Shown: piece by piece, positions 40,905-47,763 of the stretch
How the letters are laid out: each line of letters begins with the position of its first letter
Numbering within the stretch: the stretch's first letter is position 1
Assembly: GCA_024686335.1 (NCBI GenBank)
Contig: JAILCI010000037.1
Coordinates: 1 to 64,000, forward strand
Direction of reading: 5' to 3'
Origin: Bacteroidales bacterium
GTDB lineage: Bacteria > Bacteroidota > Bacteroidia > Bacteroidales > WCHB1-69
Length of the DNA stretch: 64,000 nucleotides
The notes under the pieces: generated by a model
What the model saw: the letters and a program-made list of their open reading frames with translations, nothing else
The model's database searches: none
What the model was told of the DNA's origin: nothing
Program-made: the position numbers and the translations under genes

Positions 40905-42556
40905 TGAAGCAGTATAGACATCTCACCATCCCGCTACTTTTCATGCTGGTTCTGCTATGCACAGCCTGTTCGCAAAAAGGACGGAACGACGACAAGATGA
41001 TCTTCCATTATAACGAATCCGGCGGCATCCAGACTCTAGATCCCGCCTATTCATCCGGACAGGCAGTCATATGGGCGACCAACCAACTCTTCAATGGACT
41101 GGTAGAACTTGACGACTCTATGCATATCGTCCCCTCAATTGCCAAAAATTGGGAGATATCCGAAGACGGGTGCACCTATACCTTCAACTTAAGGAATGAC
41201 GTTTGCTTCCACAACACTGATTTTTATCCATTTGAAACGAAAAGATATGTCAAGGCGAGCGATTTCGTTTATAGTTTCGGGCGTATCTTGGATGGTGACG
41301 TAGCCTCGCCAGGTGCTTGGGTTTTTCAAAAAGTAAAACGGAATGCAGACGGCACGCCATGTTTCGAAGCACTTAATGACACCACATTCCAGATTACTCT
41401 CTCCGAAGCATTTCCGCCTTTCCTCGGCATCTTGACGATGAAATATTGCTCCGTAGTTCCCAAAGAAGTCGTGGAACATTACGGCAAAGACTTCCGCAAC
41501 CATCCTGTCGGAACGGGTCCTTTCAAGTTCCAGTTGTGGCAAGAGGGTGTTAAGATGGTGTTGCGCAAAAATCCCGACTATTTTGAAAAGGATGAAAAGG
41601 GACAACAACTACCCTACCTCGATGCGATAGCCATCTCCTTCATCGTGGACAAGCAGTCTGTTTTTATGGAATTTATGAAGGGCAGTATCGACTTCATGTC
41701 GGGTGTAGAGGCCTGCTATAAAGATGCGTTGCTGACAAAAGAGGGTGAGTTGAATCCCGAATACAAGGATGAAATCACATTGATTACGGGACCTTACCTG
41801 AACACAGAGTATTTAGGCTTTATGCTGAAAGACAATGGAAAAGACAATCCGTTGTTAAATAAAAAGATACGACAAGCTATCAACTACGGTTTTGACCGTG
41901 AAAAGATGATGAAATTCTTGCGTAACAATGTTGGTTATGCAGGCACATCGGGATTTATTCCCATGGGTATGGAGTCTTTTAACCCTGAGCGAGTCAAGGG
42001 ATACGACTACAATCCAAAAAAAGCGGCAGAATTATTGGCGGAGGCTGGTTATCCGCATGGAAAAGGGCTGCCTTCTATTAGCGTAGCCGTTTCTGCCAAC
42101 TACGCAGACCTTTGTCAATATATCCAGCATGAGTTATCTGAGATTGGCATTGACCTGAAGTTGGACGTGACACAAGGTGCTCAGCAACGAGAGATGATGC
42201 GCAACTATCAGTTGCCTTTCTTCCGCGGCTCTTGGATTTGCGACTATCCGGATGCCGAAAACTATCTGGCACTCTTCTACTCCAAAAACTTACAGCCTGT
42301 AGGATCGAACTACACACACTACGTGAACAAAAACTTCGACAAAATATATGAAGCCTCGCAACGTTGCACCGACCAGGATGAGCGCAATGAATATTACACG
42401 CGCATGGACTCCATGTTGATGGAAGACGCACCCGTTGTAGTGCTTTATTATGACAAAGTAGTACGATTCACTCGCAAAGAGGTCACTGGGATGGGCATCA
42501 ACCCCATCAATTTGCTAGATTTAAGACGAGTCAAAATCAGCCGCAAAGAAGACTGA
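40904..42556 (+). CDS. Family 5 peptide-binding lipoprotein of an ABC transporter
   Basis: A 550-residue solute-binding protein of the OppA/DppA/MppA type. The signal ends in a lipobox with Cys22 ('LLCTACSQK'). Family features are 'GGIQTLDPAYSSGQAVIWAT', 'VPSIAKNWEISEDGCTYTFN' and 'NHPVGTGPFKFQLWQEG'. The matching permease and ATPase genes are not in the window. As the last gene of an operon with ddl and three wall-acting proteins, it may bind murein peptides for recycling. That is inference from context; general oligopeptide import is equally compatible with sequence. Confidence 0.9.
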   Translation: MKQYRHLTIPLLFMLVLLCTACSQKGRNDDKMIFHYNESGGIQTLDPAYSSGQAVIWATNQLFNGLVELDDSMHIVPSIAKNWEISEDGCTYTFNLRNDVCFHNTDFYPFETKRYVKASDFVYSFGRILDGDVASPGAWVFQKVKRNADGTPCFEALNDTTFQITLSEAFPPFLGILTMKYCSVVPKEVVEHYGKDFRNHPVGTGPFKFQLWQEGVKMVLRKNPDYFEKDEKGQQLPYLDAIAISFIVDKQSVFMEFMKGSIDFMSGVEACYKDALLTKEGELNPEYKDEITLITGPYLNTEYLGFMLKDNGKDNPLLNKKIRQAINYGFDREKMMKFLRNNVGYAGTSGFIPMGMESFNPERVKGYDYNPKKAAELLAEAGYPHGKGLPSISVAVSANYADLCQYIQHELSEIGIDLKLDVTQGAQQREMMRNYQLPFFRGSWICDYPDAENYLALFYSKNLQPVGSNYTHYVNKNFDKIYEASQRCTDQDERNEYYTRMDSMLMEDAPVVVLYYDKVVRFTRKEVTGMGINPINLLDLRRVKISRKED

Positions 42557-42564
42557 ACATCATC

Positions 42565-43017
42565 TTATTGCAAGAGAGTTTCAATCAATCCTTCGCAACC
42601 TTCTTGGACGTCATCCCATGTAGTTTGAAAATCACCTGTATACCATGGATCTGCAACATCGCGTGGTGAGTCAGTATAATCCATCATTAAAGAGACTTTA
42701 TGATTCACATCTGGGCCTATTAGACGTTGGATATTACGCAAGTTATTGGCATCCATAGCAACGATATAATCATAGTATTGATAGTCGGCTTGCGTCATTT
42801 GTCGAGCCGTTTTACCTTCGCAACTAATCCCATGAGACTGAAGCATCCGACGGGCAGGAGGATAAACTGGATTGCCAATCTCCTCTGTACTCGTGGCGGC
42901 TGAGGCTATCTCAAAGCGGTCTGCTACGCCACGTTCACGCACCTTATGCTTCATTACAAATTCAGCCATTGGACTTCGGCAGATATTGCCATGACATATA
43001 AAGAGTATTTTAATCAT
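42565..43017 (-). CDS. Low-molecular-weight protein-tyrosine phosphatase
   Basis: A 150-residue cytosolic phosphatase. The CX5R active-site loop is 'CHGNICRS' with Cys8 as nucleophile and Arg14. The general-acid Asp lies in 'DPWYTGDFQTTWDDV' (about 122). In bacteria such enzymes often act on tyrosine kinases of polysaccharide export, but no such kinase is nearby. It has its own promoter and converges with the preceding operon, 8 bp between stops. Confidence 0.93.
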   Translation of the reverse strand: MIKILFICHGNICRSPMAEFVMKHKVRERGVADRFEIASAATSTEEIGNPVYPPARRMLQSHGISCEGKTARQMTQADYQYYDYIVAMDANNLRNIQRLIGPDVNHKVSLMMDYTDSPRDVADPWYTGDFQTTWDDVQEGCEGLIETLLQ

Positions 43018-43064
43018 ATTTATAGTTCTTATTAAAAATCAACAATGTTGTGTCCGACAGAATG

Positions 43065-43072
43065 CAAAGATA
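43065..43072 (-). promoter_or_regulatory. Bacteroidota -7 element before the tyrosine phosphatase gene
   Basis: The minus strand reads TATCTTTG followed by C, 48 bp before the start at 43017. Confidence 0.62.
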
Positions 43073-43273
43073 CGACAATTTAAGAAAGAAAAGAGGTTGG
43101 GGTGAAAAATCGAATCATGACATGTTGTTTTCTGCAAGTTTTTATAAAAATAAGAGAAATAAAAACATTAATTTAACTATTTATTGTTAAATACGAAAAA
43201 TTAAAAATCTATATATCTGATTATCAGAGAGAAAATATTTTTCAAAATGCTTGACAAAGGGTTTTATGAGATT

Positions 43274-43281
43274 TATTTTTG
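43274..43281 (+). promoter_or_regulatory. Bacteroidota -7 element before the ORF6N gene
   Basis: TATTTTTG at 43274-43281, 29 bp before the ATG at 43311. The surrounding gap (43073-43310) is strongly A+T-rich and holds nothing else I can identify. Confidence 0.6.
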
Positions 43282-43310
43282 TAAACGAAACAACAATAAA
43301 AACTATAACG

Positions 43311-43871
43311 ATGATTGATGACAACGATTTTAACTTCAGGACATTTGAAATACAGGATAAGGAGATGATGATTGATTTGGATGCCGCCTCGGTCTTTGAT
43401 GTCGACGTGGAAGAGATTCGCCAGGTGGTCAGATTGTATCCAAAAAAATATTCAGACATCTACAGCATAAAACTTTCAGAGAATGAGAAAGAGGAGATTT
43501 GTGCAAAATGGGAAAAGGAACCTGGACATCCAAAAGTGCAGGAAAAACCAGAAATTGCATTCTCCGTAGTGGGGATTTTCATGCTTGCCACCACGTTGAA
43601 CAGTCCTTTTGCAGTACATTGGTCCAAAAAGATCGTGGAGCAGTACGCTCGGTTACAGGCCTTATCAAGGTTGTTATCGGATCTCATGGAGAGTGCTGAA
43701 GATGAATCGTTGGACAAGGAGGAGTTGATTATGGAGTGTAACCATTTGATCAGTGAAATCTTTCATGATACTTCGTTTTTCTCACACTGCAATGACGTAT
43801 CCATCATGAACATACGAAGGGTGAAAGGAGATCCGGATATGAGGAGCAAGTGTGAGAGGGCGGAGGCGTAG
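43311..43871 (+). CDS. ORF6N-like domain protein
   Basis: A 186-residue protein from the ATG at 43311; the open frame from 43251 starts before the promoter and is rejected. The first half follows the ORF6N pattern: a short strand, 'KEMMIDLDAASVFDVDVEEI' (compare the family's 'vmlD.dLAelYgv.tk.l'), then 'VVRLYPKKYSDIYSIKLSEN'. 'IAFSVVGIFMLATTLNSPFA' matches the later 'eqGv.mLs.vL.s..A' segment. ORF6N domains occur in phage and plasmid proteins and are thought to bind DNA. The C-terminal part is helical and unassigned. Its stop codon lies 16 bp before the first REP-like unit, and the last ten codons look compositionally like the repeat region, so the native C-terminus may be changed. Confidence 0.72.
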   Translation: MIDDNDFNFRTFEIQDKEMMIDLDAASVFDVDVEEIRQVVRLYPKKYSDIYSIKLSENEKEEICAKWEKEPGHPKVQEKPEIAFSVVGIFMLATTLNSPFAVHWSKKIVEQYARLQALSRLLSDLMESAEDESLDKEELIMECNHLISEIFHDTSFFSHCNDVSIMNIRRVKGDPDMRSKCERAEA

Positions 43872-43886
43872 GTAGTAAACGCCTAG

Positions 43887-44005
43887 GACGGGCATCACCT
43901 CCTCGAGAACAGAGTGCTGAAAGCACGACATCTCAGTAACCCCGCGAGCGACTGCGCAGTGTGGGGCAGCAGTGCCAGGGTGACCGCCGCCACTACAACA
44001 TAGCA
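43887..44005 (+). repeat. REP-like unit A (internal type, 119 bp)
   Basis: Begins GACGGGCATCACCTCC. It contains hairpin 1 (GTGC-TGAAA-GCAC), then CATCTCAGTAACCCC and hairpin 2 (CCCCGC... with AGTGTGGGG), and ends with the internal-type tail GCAGCAGTGCCAGGGTGACC through ACTACAACATAGCA. Confidence 0.8.
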
Positions 44006-44140
44006 GACGGGCAGCACCTCCCCGAGAACAGAGTGCCGAAGGCACGACATCTCAGTAACCCCGCACTAGCGACTGCGCAGTGTGGGGGCATGACGACATG
44101 GCAAGACCATACCTTGCGTGTCGAAGACACGCTACTATCA
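44006..44140 (+). repeat. REP-like unit B (terminal type) next to the transposase
   Basis: Same body as unit A, with hairpin 1 GTGCC-GAA-GGCAC at 44033-44045. Hairpin 2 is at 44059-44087: CCCCGCACT pairs with AGTGTGGGG, nine pairs including one G-T, around an 11-base loop. The tail differs from A, C and D: GCATGACGACATGG leads into the GTAG-type hairpin at 44116-44135. The same tail ends unit E. Confidence 0.8.
44116..44135 (-). repeat. Left GTAG hairpin of the transposase element
   Basis: Read on the minus strand it is GTAGCGTGTCTTCGACACGC: a 7-bp stem with a 3-base TTC loop, with GTA/GTAG at its 5' foot. It ends 27 bp before the transposase ATG and is in inverted orientation to the hairpin at 44615-44634. 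Confidence 0.8.
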
Positions 44141-44162
44141 CATACACTAAAAATCAACTATC

Positions 44163-44615
44163 ATGAGTTACACTACATGTTACTATCACATTGTCTTTCG
44201 CACTTACAGGAGTGAAAAAACCATCCCCGAAGAACATGAACGAGAACTATATGCCTACCTATACGGCATCGCTAAGAATCTCAAATGTAAAACTTACCGA
44301 ATTGGTGGAATGCCCGACCATATACATATCTTTGCATCACTACCATCAACATTACCATTATCCTCTTTTGTTCAAAAAATCAAAACTCAAAGTAGCAAAT
44401 GGTTAAAAACAAACCATCATTTTCCAGACTTTCATGGTTGGGGACACGAATATGCAGGCTTCAGCTATAGTGCCCGTGAAAGAGATATGATTGTTGGGTA
44501 TATCACGAGACAAAGGGAGCACCATCGTCAATTAACGTTCTCAGAAGAATATCGGTTATTCCTAGAGGAGAACGGAATACTTATTGATGAGCGCTACTTT
44601 TTACATGACATTTAG
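44163..44615 (+). CDS. IS200/IS605-like Y1 transposase, REP-associated (RAYT-like)
   Basis: A 150-residue single-domain HUH nuclease. The metal-binding HUH motif is H53-I54-H55 in 'GMPDHIHIFASL'. The catalytic tyrosine is Tyr113 in 'VGYITRQREHH', with Gln117 four residues on as in Y1 enzymes. Such transposases cut and join single-stranded DNA at hairpins, with 5'-phosphotyrosine intermediates. All key residues are present, so it is probably active. The gene is bracketed by inverted GTAG hairpins: one ends 27 bp before the start codon, the other begins on the last base of the stop codon. There is no TnpB or other accessory gene. No -7 promoter is seen in the short upstream space. Confidence 0.9.
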   Translation: MSYTTCYYHIVFRTYRSEKTIPEEHERELYAYLYGIAKNLKCKTYRIGGMPDHIHIFASLPSTLPLSSFVQKIKTQSSKWLKTNHHFPDFHGWGHEYAGFSYSARERDMIVGYITRQREHHRQLTFSEEYRLFLEENGILIDERYFLHDI

Positions 44616-44634
44616 TAGCGTGCCTCCGGCACGC
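44615..44634 (+). repeat. Right GTAG hairpin overlapping the transposase stop codon
   Basis: GTAGCGTGCCTCCGGCACGC: a 7-bp stem with a TCC loop. The G of GTAG is the last base of the TAG stop codon. It mirrors the hairpin at 44116-44135, differing in the stem at a compensated position (GCC/GGC for GTC/GAC). Confidence 0.8.
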
Positions 44635-44658
44635 CTGGTGTCACACGCAGGCTCACCA

Positions 44659-44718
44659 CCCCACACTGCACGACTTCGTCGCTTGTGAGGGGTTACTAGA
44701 ATATCGTGTCTCCGACAC
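44659..44718 (-). repeat. Inverted partial REP-like unit
   Basis: CCCCACACTGC, then GTCGCTTGTGAGGGGTTACT and ATCGTGTCTCCGACAC align with the reverse complement of the central part of units A-E (hairpin 2, the GGGGTTACTGAGATGTCGTG spacer, hairpin 1). It is more diverged than the direct units. Its orientation is opposite to theirs, so the transposase gene lies between inverted copies. Confidence 0.7.
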
Positions 44719-44745
44719 TAAGAGCTATGCGCACATACGACTCTG

Positions 44746-44863
44746 GACGGACCTCACCTCATCAGGGACAGAGTGCTGAAAGCACGACATCTCAGTAACC
44801 GCGACTGCGCAGTGTGGGGGGGGGCAGCAGTGCCAGGGTGACCGCCGCCACTACAACATAGCA
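44746..44863 (+). repeat. REP-like unit C (internal type)
   Basis: Starts GACGGACCTCACCTCATCAG and has hairpin 1 as in unit A. It lacks part of the left arm of hairpin 2 (AACCGCGACTGCGCAGTGTG) and carries a run of eight or more G afterwards. Internal-type tail. Compared with A, B, D and E it looks the most decayed at its 5' end. Confidence 0.75.
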
Positions 44864-44982
44864 GACGGGCAGCACCTCCCCGAGAACAGAGTGCCGAAGG
44901 CACGACATCTCAGTAACCCCGCACTAGCGACAGCGCAGTGTGGGGGCAGCAGTGCCAATGTGATCGACACTACAACATAGCG
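44864..44982 (+). repeat. REP-like unit D (internal type)
   Basis: 119 bp, head to tail with C. Hairpin 1 is GTGCC-GAA-GGCAC and hairpin 2 is CCCCGCACT with cAGTGTGGGG. The tail GCAGCAGTGCCAATGTGATC through CTACAACATAGCG is a variant of that in units A and C. Confidence 0.8.
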
Positions 44983-45116
44983 GACGGGCATCACCTCCTC
45001 GAGAACAGAGTGCCGAAGGCACGACATCTCAGTAACCCCGCCTAGCGACAGCGCAGTGTGGGGGCATGACGACATGGCGAGACCATACCCTGCGTGTCGA
45101 AGACACGCTACTATCA
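44983..45116 (+). repeat. REP-like unit E (terminal type)
   Basis: Head to tail with D. After hairpin 2 it has the terminal tail GCATGACGACATGGCGAGAC and the hairpin at 45092-45111, nearly identical to the end of unit B. Here no transposase follows; instead ordinary A+T-rich DNA and the promoter of the SprT-like gene begin at once, marking the right border of the island. Confidence 0.8.
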
Positions 45117-45129
45117 ACAATAAAAAACG

Positions 45130-45137
45130 TATCTTTG
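45130..45137 (+). promoter_or_regulatory. Bacteroidota -7 element before the SprT-like gene
   Basis: TATCTTTG followed by CG, 21 bp before the ATG at 45159 and only 18 bp beyond the last repeat hairpin. The -33 region therefore lies at the edge of, or inside, unit E. Confidence 0.65.
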
Positions 45138-45158
45138 CGCCGCAAAAGACAAATTACC

Positions 45159-45851
45159 ATGAAACCCACTGTAGAGTACATCACCGAAAGATTCCATCAT
45201 TTCAATAAGCTTTGCTTTGGTGGGGAGTTGGCTATTATACCCATTAAATTGAGCAATGCCAAGACATTTCTCGGCAAGCTTGGATTCAAGCGGCGCAAAC
45301 GATTGTTCGGCAAATGGGAATATTATGATTTTCGGATGTTCATCAACACGCGTATAGAGACTAGCGAACTGGAGTTGGAAGACACTATCTTACACGAGAT
45401 GATACATTACTATCTCTATTCGCACCAGATTGATGATGGAAGACCGCACGGAATGCATTTTCGCCAGATGATGGATCACATCAACAAAACATATGGACGA
45501 CACATAACAATTTCTCATAGAAGTTCTGCAGAAAGTTTAAAACAGATAGAAGGAACCAGACCATCACCGCATATCTTTGCCATTATTACCTTGAAAGATG
45601 GGAAACGATTCATCAAAGTAGTTCCTCGCATCAAAGAACGGGTTTTGTCATTTCACAAGATGATAAAAAGAACGGGGAAATTGCAATCTATAGAATGGTA
45701 CTACTCCAAAGACCCCTACTTCAACCGCTTCCCTTCTTCAGTTTCATTGCGAGTACAATTCTTTGACGAAGAAGAGATGAAGGAACACCTCACAACAGCT
45801 GTACATATCCATTGCGACGGCAAAAAACTTGAACTAGGTGAAGATCTATAA
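45159..45851 (+). CDS. SprT-like zinc metalloprotease-fold protein
   Basis: A 230-residue cytosolic protein. I choose the ATG at 45159; the frame is open back to 45066 but that part translates the repeat and precedes the promoter. 'EYITERFHHFNKLCFGGEL' at the N-terminus, 'MFINTR' and 'TILHEMIHYYLYSHQIDDGR' then 'HGMHFRQMM' form the SprT domain: HExxH plus a third His. The C-terminal half (about 130-230) lacks a clear zinc ribbon. SprT-domain proteins include the DNA-protein crosslink protease SPRTN, but the role of bacterial forms is not settled. Monocistronic and convergent with dxs, 13 bp apart. Confidence 0.88.
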   Translation: MKPTVEYITERFHHFNKLCFGGELAIIPIKLSNAKTFLGKLGFKRRKRLFGKWEYYDFRMFINTRIETSELELEDTILHEMIHYYLYSHQIDDGRPHGMHFRQMMDHINKTYGRHITISHRSSAESLKQIEGTRPSPHIFAIITLKDGKRFIKVVPRIKERVLSFHKMIKRTGKLQSIEWYYSKDPYFNRFPSSVSLRVQFFDEEEMKEHLTTAVHIHCDGKKLELGEDL

Positions 45852-45864
45852 CTGACTAGGAATT

Positions 45865-47763
45865 TTATTGCAATGCCTCACGCATCTTTTCAGCTAAGGA
45901 ATCGACGTCAAAGCCAACTTCTTTATAGAGAGATGGAATATCTCCATGAGAGATGAATCTGTCAGGAATCGCAGCATGAAGAAGTCTAATTTGATGTAAA
46001 CCATTGTCTTCCAAGAACTCAGCTATGGCAGAAAAGAGTCCGCCTTTTTCAGTACCGTCTTCAACTGTCATCCACACTGGAAAACGTTCAGCCAATTCAA
46101 GAAGTATCGCTTCATCCAGCGGTTTCAAGAAACGAACATCCAGATGGGCTGGCGTTATACCATCCGATTCCAGTTGTTGAAAGGCTTTTGACACCTGCGC
46201 CGCCAATGGTCCCAGAGAGAGTACCAGCAGATCCTTTCCTTCCCGCAGCATCTCACTTTTTCCGATAGCAATCTGTCGAGGCTCATTATGCCAATCGCAG
46301 AGTTGTCCTCGGCCGCGCGGATAGCGAATCACAAAAGGCAAACCATTAGCTTTAGCGTTGCTATACGCTGTAATCATCAAATTACGTAGCTCATGTTCAT
46401 TTCGCGGGGATGAAATGATCAGATCAGGCACAGAACGTAAGAAAGCAAGATCAAAGACGCCCTGATGTGTAGCACCATCCTCTCCCACCAAACCAGCACG
46501 GTCGATACAGAAAATGACAGGCAATTTCTGAAGAGCAACATCGTGAATGACTTGATCATAGCCTCGCTGAAGGAAGGATGAATAGATGTTACAAAAAACG
46601 GTGAAACCATCTGTCACCATACCGGCGGCGAAAGTCACAGCGTGTTGTTCAGCAATACCGACATCAAAAACTCTTTCAGGAAATTCAGCGTCCATGATAG
46701 TCATAGAACAACCTGTAGCCATTGCGGGGGTGATACCCACCACCTTATCGTCCTTACGTGCAATTTCCAACAAAGTATGACCGAAAACATCTTGATATTT
46801 AGGGGGTTGGACACCGATTTCCGGCTTAATGATCTCTCCAGTATCGGGATCGAACTTACCAGGAGCATGATAAGTAGTTTGATTATGTTCGGCAGCGTCA
46901 AGACCCTTACCCTTTACTGTTATAACATGCAACAATTGCAAACCCGGCAGACGCTTTAGGCTTTGCAATGTCTTTACCAAATAAATTACATCATGACCAT
47001 CGGCAGGACCAAAATAGCGATAACCTAAGCTCTGAAACCAATTGCTGCCTCCTAACAGATAACCTTTGATTCCATTCCCCAATTTACTGAAAAAACGGGT
47101 AATGGCATTAGAACTCTTGGATTTAAATGTAAAGAGATTCCAGATACGATTTTTGAAACGGTTATAGGCCGGGGATGCAGTAAGGGTGAGCAGGTATTTG
47201 CTCATAGCGCCAGTACTCTGGTCTATGGAAATCTTATTGTCATTGAGGATAACCAGCATATTGACATCACGATATGCAGCTTGGTTCATAGCCTCGAAAG
47301 CCATACCACCTCCAATGGCTCCGTCTCCAATAACAGCTATATGGTTTCGATTCTTATCCCCTTTCAACTTGGAGGCCATTGCCATGCCCAGAACGGCCGA
47401 AATGGAAGTGGAAGAGTGTCCGGTGCCAAAAGCATCATATTCGCTCTCCTCACGCCGCGGGAAGCCGCTTATTCCGCCATAGCAACGGTTTGTGTGAAAC
47501 TGATCTTTTCTTCCTGTAAGAATTTTATGACAATATGCTTGATGTCCTACATCCCACACCAATTTGTCATTGGGGGTATCAAAGACATAGTGTAGCGCAA
47601 CCGTCAATTCGACCACACCCAAACTAGACCCAAGATGTCCAGGATGCTCTGCTGTCTGTTCGATAATAAAACGGCGTAGCTCCTGACACAATTCAGGCAA
47701 CTCTTCTAAAGAGAGTTTGCGCAAGTCTTCCGGTGTTTGTATCTTATCAAGATATGCTGTCAT
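45865..47763 (-). CDS. dxs: 1-deoxy-D-xylulose-5-phosphate synthase
   Basis: Condenses pyruvate and glyceraldehyde-3-phosphate with thiamine diphosphate, the entry step of the MEP isoprenoid pathway. At 632 residues it has normal length. 'GHLGSSLGVVELTVALHYVF', 'WDVGHQAYCHKILTGRKD', the ThDP motif 'GDGAIGGGMAFEAMN' with 'LNDNKISID', and the catalytic 'DVGIAEQHAVTFAAGM' are diagnostic of Dxs versus transketolase. It overlaps the upstream glycosyltransferase gene by 4 bp. IspD of the same pathway is at 11454. Confidence 0.96.
   Translation of the reverse strand: MTAYLDKIQTPEDLRKLSLEELPELCQELRRFIIEQTAEHPGHLGSSLGVVELTVALHYVFDTPNDKLVWDVGHQAYCHKILTGRKDQFHTNRCYGGISGFPRREESEYDAFGTGHSSTSISAVLGMAMASKLKGDKNRNHIAVIGDGAIGGGMAFEAMNQAAYRDVNMLVILNDNKISIDQSTGAMSKYLLTLTASPAYNRFKNRIWNLFTFKSKSSNAITRFFSKLGNGIKGYLLGGSNWFQSLGYRYFGPADGHDVIYLVKTLQSLKRLPGLQLLHVITVKGKGLDAAEHNQTTYHAPGKFDPDTGEIIKPEIGVQPPKYQDVFGHTLLEIARKDDKVVGITPAMATGCSMTIMDAEFPERVFDVGIAEQHAVTFAAGMVTDGFTVFCNIYSSFLQRGYDQVIHDVALQKLPVIFCIDRAGLVGEDGATHQGVFDLAFLRSVPDLIISSPRNEHELRNLMITAYSNAKANGLPFVIRYPRGRGQLCDWHNEPRQIAIGKSEMLREGKDLLVLSLGPLAAQVSKAFQQLESDGITPAHLDVRFLKPLDEAILLELAERFPVWMTVEDGTEKGGLFSAIAEFLEDNGLHQIRLLHAAIPDRFISHGDIPSLYKEVGFDVDSLAEKMREALQ

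Larger units (their letters stand above)
43887..45116. mobile_element. REP/RAYT-like element with tandem two-hairpin units flanking a Y1 transposase
   Basis: A 1.2-kb island whose parts belong together. Two head-to-tail repeat units (43887, 44006) come first, then an inward GTAG-hairpin. The transposase gene follows, then an inverted GTAG-hairpin at its stop codon and an inverted fragment of the unit. Three more head-to-tail units (44746, 44864, 44983) close the island. Both arrays end with the same tail and the same GTAG-type hairpin (44116-44135 and 45092-45111). The G+C-rich repeats contrast with the A+T-rich flanks. The arrangement fits a REP-associated tyrosine transposase with its REPs. 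Confidence 0.75.

Noticed and set aside
43887..45116. Tandem repeats as a possible CRISPR array
   Set aside because: The ~119-bp units are similar along their whole length and contain hairpins; there are no unique spacers between short identical repeats, and no cas genes.
43782..45120. Minus-strand short ORFs across the repeats (recurring 'GVTEMSC' peptides)
   Set aside because: They are translations of the repeat unit. The 119-bp spacing is not a multiple of three, so no repeated protein can be read through, and there is no promoter.
45066..45158. N-terminal extension of the SprT-like protein into the repeat
   Set aside because: A promoter -7 element lies inside this stretch and the peptide only translates repeat unit E.
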